Origin: Leadbetterella byssophila DSM 17132
GTDB lineage: Bacteria > Bacteroidota > Bacteroidia > Cytophagales > Spirosomataceae
NCBI RefSeq assembly: GCF_000166395.1
Contig: NC_014655.1
Span: 3,224,001-3,288,000, forward strand
Length of the DNA: 64,000 nt
Direction of reading: 5' to 3'
Positions 42,906 to 50,640 of the stretch are shown here, piece by piece. The number at the start of each line of letters is the position of its first letter. Within the stretch, counting starts at the first letter, position 1. The position numbers and the translations under genes are program-made. A model generated the notes under the pieces. That model was given only the letters and a program-made list of their open reading frames with translations. It ran no database searches and had not been told where the DNA came from.

Positions 42906-45900
42906 ATGAATTTACCTTTATCTCCAGGTAGCAGATTTTACCTTTTTATCTGCCTGTTATTCTGTTGCACCTTGTCGGCAATTGCCCAGACAGAGGTCTC
43001 AGGTACAATTGAAGATGCTAAGACAAAGGAGCCCTTAGTAGGGGCAAGCATCCAAATAAAAGGAAAGGTCGCCGGGACCATTAGTGACATCCGCGGAAAG
43101 TTCAAACTCAGCACTAACACACCTGCTCCTTTTGAGCTTATTATCTCCTCAGTAGGTTATAAGCCACAAGAAGTGACTGTAGAGAAGAACGGAGTAAATC
43201 TGCACATCCTTTTGGAAGATCAAAGTATTCTAGGTCAAGAATTAGTGGTATCTGCCTCAAGGGTTTCTGAAAGTGAGATGAAATCTCCTGTTACCGTTGA
43301 GAAGGTAGATTTAAGAATGATCCGTGAGACCACCTCTCCAAACTTTTACGACGCTATGGGTAATATGAAAGGAATCAACCTGACTACCCAGGGTTTATTA
43401 TTTAAATCTGTAAACATGCGTGGTTTTGGTTCTACGGGTAACCCTAGAGTGGTACAGATGATTGATGGTATGGACAATATGTCTCCTGCGCTGAACTTTG
43501 CAGTAGATAATATTGTAGGTATGCCGGAATTAGATGTGGAGTCAGTAGAGATCCTACCCGGTGCTGCTTCTGCGTTGTATGGTCCTAATGCCATCAATGG
43601 TCTTATATTAATGAACTCGAAGTCTCCTTTCTTATATCAAGGATTAAGCGCTACCCTGCGCGGTGGTGTGATGCATGAAGAGGGTAGAACTAAGGTGAAT
43701 ACTCCGTTCTACGATGCATCTATTCGTTTTGCGAAGGCCTTTAATGATAAGTTGGCTTTCAAAGTAAACTTTGCATACTTGACTGCAGATGACTGGCAGG
43801 CCAGAAACTTTACTAACTTAAACGTGGGTGGAGTAGAGAATGGCACCAGAGGTCCTGGTGTTGATTTAGACTACAATGGGCTTAACGTTTATGGGGATGA
43901 AGTTAGGGCAAATTTATCTACCGTAGCAGCAAGTATGGTAGAAAGAGGTTTGATTACCTCTCAGGCTGCCGCAATGGTTCCGAATGCTTTTGTAAGCCGT
44001 ACAGGTTTCAAAGAGTCAGATATGGTGGATAGTGAGACCCACTCCATTAAAGGTAATATAGCCTTACATTACAGACCTACAGAGAAATTGGAAATCATAG
44101 GTCAATTTAATTCAGGCTACGGTACTACATTATATACAGGTACTGGTAGATACTCGTTAAAAGACTTTAATATATCTCAAGCCAAATTAGAATTGAAAGG
44201 GGATAATTTTAATCTTAGAGCATATACCACTAGAGAAAACTCCGGGGAGTCAGCTTTCTTAGGATTGTCATCTGTTCAAATCTTAAACCAAGTGAAGCCT
44301 CATGCTACCTGGTTCGGGGAATATGTAGGAGCTTACCTGACAGCCCTTCAATCAGGGGCAGTAGCTGATCAAGCTCATTTAGCCGCTAGATCTTATGCAG
44401 ATCAAGGAATTCCTACAGGTGATGCACTAAAGGCTAAGGCAAAAGAATTCAATAATCTACCTATCGTTAACGGTGGAGGTGGATTCCTAGATAGATCTAA
44501 CTTAGTGCACTTTGAAGGTCTATATAATTTCAAGAATGAAATTAAGTTTATGGACTTAATTGTAGGCGGTAACTATAGGGTGTATAATTTAAGATCTGAA
44601 GGTACTCTATTTAATGATATGGCGGAAGGTCGTGATGGTATCATCAAGATCAACGAGTACGGTGCGTATGCACAAGCCGGAAAGAGTTTTTGGAATGATC
44701 ACTTTAAGTTAGTAGGTTCTGTTCGTTACGATAAGAACGATAACTTCGATGGGCAGTTCTCTCCACGTGTCTCCGGTATTTTCTCTTGGGCTAACAATAA
44801 CGTCAGATTGTCTTACCAGACCGGTTTCCGTATTCCTACCACTCAAAACCAATACATCAATCTAAGGACTCCGGATGGTACATTGATAGGCGGATTACCT
44901 GAATTTGATCGTATTGCTGCTTATAACCTAGCTGGAGGTATTACAAAGTATACTTTGGATCAATTTTCTGCTAAAGGTTTGAACTATTTCGATGCAGAAA
45001 CTCAAAGTAGTATCTTGGCAAAGGCGCAAGCACATGCTACAACGATCATTACTCAGCAAGTAACTCAGCAGGTAACTAATGCTGTAAATGCTCAGCGTCC
45101 GTTTATTGAGCAACAAGTTACTGCCGCCGTACAGCAAGCTGTAACCGCTGCCGTGACTCAGAGTGTTCAGGCCATGGTGGAAGCAGGTCAGCTTCCTGCC
45201 TCTATGGCGGAAGCTGCTATTCAGCAAGGTGTTGCTGCGCAGATGGCATCTGATCCGGTGAAACAGCAGATTGCAAGCAATACAGATGCTCAAGTTACTC
45301 AAGCTATTCAAACCAATATTGCAGGTGCATTACCAGGTGCTTTACAATCGAATCTTCCTGGAGTGACTTCTCAATTAGCTCCTGCATATGGAGTGGCGGC
45401 ATTGCCTAAGTATCAGGCTAAGAAGTTGAAGCCAGAAAAGATTACTACTTATGAAATAGGTTACAAAGGCCTGATTGGTAAAAAGCTATTTGTGGATGCT
45501 TACTACTACTATAGTAAGTACGAAAACTATATTGGTGCTACTAGTATAGTGGTTCCGACTGCTCCATCGCCTGCAGTTCCTGGTCTTCCAAAAGAGTCTG
45601 GAATTGGTGCCGGTTTATATAATGGATATTCAAGGCCATCTAATACGGAAGAGATCATAACGGTTGATGGCTGGGCTGCTCAAATGAATTATTCATTGAA
45701 CAAGGGATATAATGTCGGGGTTAATGTATCCCATAACAAGTTGAAAGGATTTAAACCTTCTCCTGAGCAATTATATGCCGGATTTAACTCTCCTGAATAT
45801 ACGTATAATGTGTCTTTCGGTAAGCGTTTGATCAGTGGTCAGAAGTTTGGATTTAACGTAAACCTACGTCATCAGACTAAGTTTACCTGGCAGTCAAGCT

Positions 45901-46127
45901 TTGGTGTGCCTACAGATGCAAACCAGGTGTTCTTTACAAACACCATGGTACCGGCTATTACGAACATAGACGCTCAGATCAGTGCTAAATTACCTTCTAT
46001 TAAATCTATCTTGAAAATAGGTGGAACGAATATTGGTGGTAAACCGTATTTCCAAGCTTTTGGTAGTTCAATGGTGGGAAGTACTTACTTTGTGTCTCTA
46101 TCCTTTGATGAGTTGTTCCAAAAATAA
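42906..46127 (+). CDS. Large TonB-dependent receptor with a Q/A-rich insertion
   Basis: Signal peptide (about 1-28), carboxypeptidase-regulatory-like domain (about 30-110), plug domain (about 130-245, with VKVNMRG-type SVNMRGFGSTGNPRV and ESVEILPGAASALYGP), then a barrel to residue 1073. Residues about 702-835 are an insertion made of Gln, Ala, Val and Thr repeats (ITQQVTQQVTNAV, QQVTAAVQQAVTAAVTQ), interrupting the barrel before KLKPEKITTYEIGYKG. A smaller Ala-rich stretch lies near 475-520. No SusD gene follows, so it is probably a siderophore, vitamin or peptide receptor. A possible promoter is TTG at 42837 with TATCATTG at 42862-42869 (one mismatch). Confidence 0.88.
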   Translation: MNLPLSPGSRFYLFICLLFCCTLSAIAQTEVSGTIEDAKTKEPLVGASIQIKGKVAGTISDIRGKFKLSTNTPAPFELIISSVGYKPQEVTVEKNGVNLHILLEDQSILGQELVVSASRVSESEMKSPVTVEKVDLRMIRETTSPNFYDAMGNMKGINLTTQGLLFKSVNMRGFGSTGNPRVVQMIDGMDNMSPALNFAVDNIVGMPELDVESVEILPGAASALYGPNAINGLILMNSKSPFLYQGLSATLRGGVMHEEGRTKVNTPFYDASIRFAKAFNDKLAFKVNFAYLTADDWQARNFTNLNVGGVENGTRGPGVDLDYNGLNVYGDEVRANLSTVAASMVERGLITSQAAAMVPNAFVSRTGFKESDMVDSETHSIKGNIALHYRPTEKLEIIGQFNSGYGTTLYTGTGRYSLKDFNISQAKLELKGDNFNLRAYTTRENSGESAFLGLSSVQILNQVKPHATWFGEYVGAYLTALQSGAVADQAHLAARSYADQGIPTGDALKAKAKEFNNLPIVNGGGGFLDRSNLVHFEGLYNFKNEIKFMDLIVGGNYRVYNLRSEGTLFNDMAEGRDGIIKINEYGAYAQAGKSFWNDHFKLVGSVRYDKNDNFDGQFSPRVSGIFSWANNNVRLSYQTGFRIPTTQNQYINLRTPDGTLIGGLPEFDRIAAYNLAGGITKYTLDQFSAKGLNYFDAETQSSILAKAQAHATTIITQQVTQQVTNAVNAQRPFIEQQVTAAVQQAVTAAVTQSVQAMVEAGQLPASMAEAAIQQGVAAQMASDPVKQQIASNTDAQVTQAIQTNIAGALPGALQSNLPGVTSQLAPAYGVAALPKYQAKKLKPEKITTYEIGYKGLIGKKLFVDAYYYYSKYENYIGATSIVVPTAPSPAVPGLPKESGIGAGLYNGYSRPSNTEEIITVDGWAAQMNYSLNKGYNVGVNVSHNKLKGFKPSPEQLYAGFNSPEYTYNVSFGKRLISGQKFGFNVNLRHQTKFTWQSSFGVPTDANQVFFTNTMVPAITNIDAQISAKLPSIKSILKIGGTNIGGKPYFQAFGSSMVGSTYFVSLSFDELFQK

Positions 46128-46163
46128 TAAAAATGAGTGCCCGGGTTTAAGTACCGGGCACTC
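46120..46163 (-). terminator. Terminator of the thioesterase gene, overlapping its stop codon
   Basis: GAGTGCCCGG (46135-46144) and CCGGGCACTC (46154-46163) are perfect 10-base arms. On the minus strand the hairpin is followed by a T-rich run (complement of 46121-46134). The 5' arm encodes the last codons of the thioesterase. The TonB-receptor transcript ends just before it and may use it too. Confidence 0.85.
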
Positions 46164-46542
46164 CTAAAATATCTTTGATCTTTTCACTTATCCTTTTGGG
46201 TTTTAGACTTGAAGGATCTACAGAAATCCACAAAGTTCTGGCTTTTACCAATAGCTTACCTTCGTCCCTGATTTCATAAGCTCTTTCACTACTTACCCCT
46301 TCTGCGGTATTGACCCAGGTAGTTATTTCCAGATTATCTCCTAAGCCTGCTGATGAAAGATACTCTATTTCATGTTTTCTTACAATCCATCGTATGGAAT
46401 CTCGGATCTCTTCCGTAGCGAGTGTATTCCAATGTGCTATTGCAGCCTCTTGTAGATATTTAAGGTAGACTACATTGTTTACATGAAGTAGCTCATCCAG
46501 ATCTTCTTCTTGTACCGTAAGAGTGTATTTGTAAGATTTCAT
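46147..46542 (-). CDS. Acyl-CoA thioesterase, 4HBT/hot-dog fold (YbgC/FadM-like)
   Basis: The 131-residue protein is a single hot-dog domain with EEDLDELLHVNNVVYLKYLQEAAIAHW (split here into VNNVVYLKYLQEA), the usual Asp/Glu-side strand and the EYLSSAGLGDNLEITTWV sheet. It hydrolyses acyl-CoA thioesters in the cytoplasm. I choose the ATG at 46542 (MKSYKYTLTV); the ORF can be extended to a GTG at 46569, but that lies in the upstream terminator stem. It sits between the large TonB receptor and DUF4295/rpmG, with no functional link evident. Confidence 0.88.
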   Translation of the reverse strand: MKSYKYTLTVQEEDLDELLHVNNVVYLKYLQEAAIAHWNTLATEEIRDSIRWIVRKHEIEYLSSAGLGDNLEITTWVNTAEGVSSERAYEIRDEGKLLVKARTLWISVDPSSLKPKRISEKIKDILGVPGT

Positions 46543-46549
46543 ACAATGC

Positions 46550-46578
46550 AAAAAAGCCTTAACCGTCACCGGTAAGGC
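46550..46578 (-). terminator. Terminator of the rpmG-DUF4295 operon
   Basis: On the minus strand GCCTTACCG, a GTGA loop, and CGGTTAAGGC (one bulged base) are followed by six T. It lies 24 bases after the DUF4295 stop. Confidence 0.9.
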
Positions 46579-46602
46579 TATCTATGTCTTAAGGAATACA
46601 GA

Positions 46603-46755
46603 TTACTTTAAAGCTTCAGCTACGTTATCCGCAGCTACCATTTCTTCTTTAAAGGTATATGCTCCTGTTTTTTCATTCTTAACCGCCTTGATAACTTTAG
46701 CGAAGCTTTTCAAAGCTGACTTGTCTCTCAGGGTCGCAACTACTTTCTTTGCCAT
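46603..46755 (-). CDS. DUF4295 small basic protein
   Basis: A 50-codon gene starting MAKKVVATLRDKSALKSF and ending EALK. The small Lys-rich protein matches the DUF4295 family, restricted to Bacteroidota and normally encoded just after rpmG or between rpmB-rpmG and ftsY. That placement, 25 bases after the rpmG stop and before a terminator, suggests a ribosome-associated role, which is inference. The start is set by the ATG at 46755 in the family's normal position. Confidence 0.9.
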   Translation of the reverse strand: MAKKVVATLRDKSALKSFAKVIKAVKNEKTGAYTFKEEMVAADNVAEALK

Positions 46756-46780
46756 TTCTCTATACTAGTTTAAAGTGAGA

Positions 46781-46963
46781 TTACTTGATTTCTTTGTGAA
46801 GCGTAACTCTTCTCAAAACAGGATTGTATTTTTTCAACTCCAATCTGGAAGTAGTGTTCTTACGGTTCTTGGTAGTGATATATCTGGACATTCCAGGTAC
46901 TCCTGAGGCCTTATGTTCAGTACATTCCAATATCACTTGAACTCTGTTTCCTTTCTTTGCCAT
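46781..46963 (-). CDS. rpmG: 50S ribosomal protein L33
   Basis: The 60-residue protein has the L33 features [12 protein letters not shown], the [19 protein letters not shown] core and the C-terminal HKEIK. Only one Cys is present, so it is the zinc-free form. It belongs to the large ribosomal subunit near the E site. It is the first gene of rpmG-DUF4295; rpmB, usually upstream in Bacteroidota, is not here, and a promoter box lies directly upstream. Confidence 0.97.
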   Translation of the reverse strand: MAKKGNRVQVILECTEHKASGVPGMSRYITTKNRKNTTSRLELKKYNPVLRRVTLHKEIK

Positions 46964-46998
46964 TATATTATAATATTATTTCTGTCTTAATCGGGCTG

Positions 46999-47006
46999 CA
47001 AAGATA
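46999..47006 (-). promoter_or_regulatory. -7 promoter box of rpmG
   Basis: The minus strand reads TATCTTTG, an exact TAnnTTTG match, 36 bases before the rpmG ATG. The same 8-mer is used by the HU gene at 62047. Confidence 0.6.
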
Positions 47007-47076
47007 ACATATAAAATTGGATTTAAAAACCTTTCTGTAAATATTTTATTCATAGTTTTTTATGCGCCAATTTTAA

Positions 47077-47098
47077 ACCTTATAGCCCTTTATAAGGT
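47077..47098. promoter_or_regulatory. Inverted repeat upstream of a lipoprotein gene
   Basis: ACCTTATA and TATAAGGT, perfect 8-base arms with a GCCCTT spacer, end 22 bases before the ATG at 47121. Operator or 5'-UTR hairpin are both possible. Confidence 0.35.
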
Positions 47099-47120
47099 CT
47101 AAGAGGTAAATATCTACTTT

Positions 47121-47735
47121 ATGAAACAGATTATTTTAGTAATAAGTTTAATGTTGAGTTTAGCTTCGTGTAAGTCTTCTCAGCAGTTTACACGCCCTGA
47201 TGGAGAGGCTCGAATTAGTGAGCATCATAGGGTAGCTGTATTGCCTTTCCAAGTTCGCTTTAGTGAAGATTATAAGGAAGGGATGAGGTCTACTAGTGTT
47301 CCCTGGGTTGAGCAAGAGCGTATTGCCGGCATAGATCTGCAAAAAGAGGCTTTCTTGACACTTCAGAAAAAAGTTACTAAGAAGAAGTGGAACATTACCG
47401 TTCAAGATTATTTGACTACTAATCGGAGATTAGAGGAGTCCGGTATTAGTTTTTCGCGTTTAATGGCCATGGATAAGGCTAAGGTGGCAGATATTTTGGG
47501 CGTAGATGCTGTTATCTTTGGTTCTTCTGATGTAGAATACAACTTTAGAAGAGGATTTACCGGTTTTAATGGTCTGCTAACGGCATTACATCTATATGAT
47601 GGGGAATTAAATGATGTGATATGGACCAATAAGGGGAAGGAGTATCTTCGATCCGGGTTTGATTCTCCTCAAGATTTGGGAAGAAGATCTGTCAGTGGAT
47701 TAGTTGAAAGTTTGCCTTATAGATACACTAAATAA
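47121..47735 (+). CDS. Hypothetical lipoprotein, possibly CsgG/GNA1162-like fold
   Basis: A lipoprotein signal peptide with lipobox LASC (Cys at about 17) precedes a 185-residue domain that starts HRVAVLPFQVRFSEDY, an opening seen in periplasmic proteins related to CsgG/TolB-N-type folds. It continues with SFSRLMAMDKAKVADILGVDAVIFGSS, reminiscent of the A-D-hxxGhxhVhxG signature of that group. The exact function is unknown. The gene has its own hairpin terminator and a dyad just before it. Confidence 0.72.
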   Translation: MKQIILVISLMLSLASCKSSQQFTRPDGEARISEHHRVAVLPFQVRFSEDYKEGMRSTSVPWVEQERIAGIDLQKEAFLTLQKKVTKKKWNITVQDYLTTNRRLEESGISFSRLMAMDKAKVADILGVDAVIFGSSDVEYNFRRGFTGFNGLLTALHLYDGELNDVIWTNKGKEYLRSGFDSPQDLGRRSVSGLVESLPYRYTK

Positions 47736-47737
47736 GC

Positions 47738-47767
47738 AAAAGGAGCCGCAAAGAGCGGCTCCTTTTT
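47738..47767 (+). terminator. Terminator of the lipoprotein gene
   Basis: AAAAGGAGCCGC and GCGGCTCC, with an AAAGA loop and TTTTT, form a strong hairpin right after the stop. The A run would also serve the convergent acyl-CoA dehydrogenase gene ending at 47787. Confidence 0.9.
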
Positions 47768-47786
47768 ATTGGAATTTGTACTTGTA

Positions 47787-49574
47787 TTAGAATATGTACT
47801 TGTTCTCTGCTAACATAGCATCTGCTATTCTTCTTCGAGCGTCTTTGGTGTTTAGAGGCTCAATTTTTGTGAAGCGTTTCAAGCCCATTAACATTACTCT
47901 AAGTTCATCTCCTTCTGCGAAGGCAGATATGGCCTCTCTACCAGCCATGCTAGCCTTGGCAACTGCATTTTGAAGGTAGACTTGCGCGATATCTTTTTGT
48001 AGGGATGCTGCTTCTTCTCCTTTTAGGCGAATGAGTTTTTCAACACGTAAGAAGGCAGATTCAGCAATATAAGCTTCTGTTATAATATCTGCTACATTCA
48101 TTAGGATTTCCTGCTCATGGGAAAGTTTCATCATGAACTTCTGAACAGCTGATCCTGCAATCATCAAAGCGGTTTTCTTCAGGTTCTTGATTGCTTTCTT
48201 TTCTGCAGCAAATAATTCCTCGTCATCTGACATACCAAATTCCGGAATAGATAAGATTTCCTTACCCACAGCCGTAGCAGGTCCAAGAAGGTCTAATTCA
48301 CCTTTCATAGCTCGTTTTAGAAGCATATCTAAGACCAGCATACGGTTAATTTCATTCGTCCCTTCAAAAATTCTATTGATTCTGGAATCTCTATATGCTC
48401 TGTCCATAGGGGCATCAGCAGAATATCCCATTCCCCCGTACACTTGAACGCCTTCATCAGCTACATAATCTAAGGTTTCAGAACCGTTTACCTTTAGAAT
48501 AGCACATTCTATGGCATATTGTTCTAGAGCTTTCAATTTTGCGTCTGCATCACTCATGCCGCTGGCGGTTAAAGAGTCTATCAGATCGTCAATGTTTTGA
48601 CCCGCTCTATAACAGGCGGTTTCTGTTGTCCAGATTCTAATGGCCATTTCTGCTAATTTATGCTTGATGGCTCCGAAACGTCCGATAGAGATGCCAAACT
48701 GCTTGCGCTCATTTGCGTAATTGATGGCGTGATTTATAACTCCTTTTGAACCTCCAACAGCGGCAACTGCCAACTTAATTCTACCTACGTTTAAGATATT
48801 TACGGCGATCTTGAATCCATTTTCTCTCTTAGACAGCATGTTTTCTACTGGAACCATACAGTCATTAAAGAAGATTTGACGTGTGTCTGAACCTTTGATA
48901 CCCATCTTATGCTCCGGCTCATTCATAGTGATACCACCAAATGATTTTTCTACTATAAAGGCCGTTAGGTTCTTGTCGTCTTCTATCTTAGCAAATACTA
49001 TAAAAATGTCTGCGAAACCACCGTTAGTGATCCACATCTTCTGTCCGTTAATTTTATAGAACTTGCCATCCTCCGTTAGCTCAGCTTTGGTCTTTCCGCT
49101 GTTTGCGTCTGATCCTGAATCCGGTTCAGTTAGGCAGTACGCTGCTTTCCATTCACCACTAGCTAGTTTAGGAAGGTATTTAGCCTTTTGCTCTTCATTG
49201 CCATAATATACTATTGGTAATGTTCCTATACCCGTATGTGCTGATTGTGCTACAGAGAATGAATGACCTGCTCCCAATACTTCTGCTACTAACATAGAAG
49301 TATTGAAGTTCATACCAAAACCACCATATTCTTCAGGAACTGCCGTGCCAAGTAAACCTAATTCTCCCGCTTTGTCCATTAAAGAAGAGATAAGCTCTGG
49401 ACTTCCTGCTTTGTCAATCTCGTCCAATCTTGGATGAATCTCAGCTTTTAGGAAATCCCTACAAGTCTCCGCTATCATCTGCTGTTCTTCGGAAAATTCT
49501 TCCGGTATAAAGATCTGTGAGGCGTCAGTTTCTTTGATTAGGAATTCTCCGCCTTTAAGTGATACACTTGACAT
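47787..49574 (-). CDS. Acyl-CoA dehydrogenase with C-terminal extension (VLCAD/ACAD9-like)
   Basis: The FAD enzyme performs the first step of fatty-acid beta-oxidation. It has AYCLTEPDSGSDANSGKT and KMWITNGGFADIFIV of the FAD-binding middle domain, RKQFGISIGRFGAIKHKLA, and the C-terminal helical YADEGVQVYGGMGYSADAPMDR / RINRIFEGTNEINR. A 190-residue extension beyond the usual 380-400 residues gives 595 in total, as in very-long-chain dehydrogenases; the catalytic base is probably the Glu in RIFEGTNE. It is a single gene with two palindromes bracketing its promoter. Confidence 0.94.
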   Translation of the reverse strand: MSSVSLKGGEFLIKETDASQIFIPEEFSEEQQMIAETCRDFLKAEIHPRLDEIDKAGSPELISSLMDKAGELGLLGTAVPEEYGGFGMNFNTSMLVAEVLGAGHSFSVAQSAHTGIGTLPIVYYGNEEQKAKYLPKLASGEWKAAYCLTEPDSGSDANSGKTKAELTEDGKFYKINGQKMWITNGGFADIFIVFAKIEDDKNLTAFIVEKSFGGITMNEPEHKMGIKGSDTRQIFFNDCMVPVENMLSKRENGFKIAVNILNVGRIKLAVAAVGGSKGVINHAINYANERKQFGISIGRFGAIKHKLAEMAIRIWTTETACYRAGQNIDDLIDSLTASGMSDADAKLKALEQYAIECAILKVNGSETLDYVADEGVQVYGGMGYSADAPMDRAYRDSRINRIFEGTNEINRMLVLDMLLKRAMKGELDLLGPATAVGKEILSIPEFGMSDDEELFAAEKKAIKNLKKTALMIAGSAVQKFMMKLSHEQEILMNVADIITEAYIAESAFLRVEKLIRLKGEEAASLQKDIAQVYLQNAVAKASMAGREAISAFAEGDELRVMLMGLKRFTKIEPLNTKDARRRIADAMLAENKYIF

Positions 49575-49605
49575 GAGTAGTAATATTTTGAAAGTTCATT
49601 AACAA

Positions 49606-49666
49606 TAGTATGCAAGCATACTAATTACAAAGTAATGAATTTCTACAATGTTATGCAAGCATACTA
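49606..49666 (-). promoter_or_regulatory. Twin operator-like palindromes around the acyl-CoA dehydrogenase promoter
   Basis: TAGTATGCAAGCATACTA (49606-49623) is a perfect 8-base dyad with an AA centre. A second copy with the same TATGCAAGCATACTA core is at 49652-49666; the centres are 43 bases apart, about four helical turns. Between them, on the minus strand, TTACTTTG (49628-49635) is one base from TAnnTTTG, and the TTG of the distal palindrome lies 20 bases upstream of it. The distal site thus covers a possible -33 and the proximal site the start region, the layout of a repressor that responds to fatty acids or acyl-CoA, such as TetR, GntR or MarR types. The protein is not identified. Confidence 0.65.
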
Positions 49667-49704
49667 TTTTATTTTTTTGTAATATTTTATCTAAATCTTG
49701 GAGA

Positions 49705-50640
49705 TTACTTAGATGCCTGGTAGATGGCACGTACTAAAGAATACTCATCCGAGGTGTCATGTCTTATTTCCCAAACCATCACTCCTGCAAGACCTAGGTC
49801 CTTGGCTAGGCGGGTCTTGTTTTGGATAGTAAATATGCCATTATAAAAAGCCCCTTTCCAATAGTCATCATAGGGGCTGGCTCCATCTTTTAAAAGATCC
49901 TTATAGGATGGTCCATATTGACCATGGCCTTTCTTTGAGTAATAGGGTAAGCCCAGTACTGCCTTATGTGCAGGAAGTTTTCTTTCTTTTAACCAATAGT
50001 CTATAGACTTTTGGGCTAAGGCATATGGGGAATGGGCTTTAATCTCTTCGGAGCCATAATCATCATCGTAGGCCATGAGATTGATCCAATCCAGATAATT
50101 AAAGGCTTCATTTTTTATGCCATAACCTTTTCTGCCATAAGAAATGACAGCTGCAGTCAGCTCTTTGTTTTCTTTGTGTAAGGCCGTATGTAGCCCTTTA
50201 ACTAGTTCCACATATTGATCAGCAGAAGGGGAATCTTCGTCCGGATATTCCCAATCTAAATCTACTCCGTCAAATCCGTAGGTCTTAACCAGGTTCAGCG
50301 TGCTGTTAATGAAGGTTCTTCTGCCTTTTTCTGTTTCAGCCATTTTGTGGAAACGTGTGTCATCTCCAGGAGCATCTCCAATTCCCCAGCCCCCAACTGA
50401 AATAAAGACCTTTTTGCCTTGTTTATGTAGGTCTTTAACTAATTCCATTACCCTCTCCGGATTTCTTAATGGGAGTAAGGTGTCCCCACTAGGTGCCGGG
50501 ATAGCAAAGGAATAATTGATATGAGTATAATGATCAAAGTTTACCTTTTCCGAGGTAGGCATGTAATATCCTATAATCTTAAACTCCTGTGCTATTCCCG
50601 AGAAGCTTAAAAAGCAAAGCAAAAGGGTGATGATTCTCAT
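49705..50640 (-). CDS. Glycoside hydrolase family 18 (chitinase-like)
   Basis: After a signal peptide (about 1-17) the TIM barrel carries the GH18 signature FDGVDLDWEYPDE near 125-135, where the last Glu is the catalytic acid, plus KVFISVGGWGIG (SxGG motif) and MAYDDDYGS near 210. It should act on beta-1,4-GlcNAc polymers or on N-glycan chitobiose cores. At 311 residues it has no chitin-binding module. Its start overlaps the hemerythrin-like gene by four bases, so they are transcribed and translated together, an odd pair with no obvious common substrate. Confidence 0.92.
   Translation of the reverse strand: MRIITLLLCFLSFSGIAQEFKIIGYYMPTSEKVNFDHYTHINYSFAIPAPSGDTLLPLRNPERVMELVKDLHKQGKKVFISVGGWGIGDAPGDDTRFHKMAETEKGRRTFINSTLNLVKTYGFDGVDLDWEYPDEDSPSADQYVELVKGLHTALHKENKELTAAVISYGRKGYGIKNEAFNYLDWINLMAYDDDYGSEEIKAHSPYALAQKSIDYWLKERKLPAHKAVLGLPYYSKKGHGQYGPSYKDLLKDGASPYDDYWKGAFYNGIFTIQNKTRLAKDLGLAGVMVWEIRHDTSDEYSLVRAIYQASK

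Noticed and set aside
44928-45311. A 127-codon minus-strand reading frame opposite the Q/A-rich insertion
   Set aside because: It is a Leu/Ser-rich shadow produced by the repeat composition of the plus-strand receptor, with no start context or homology.
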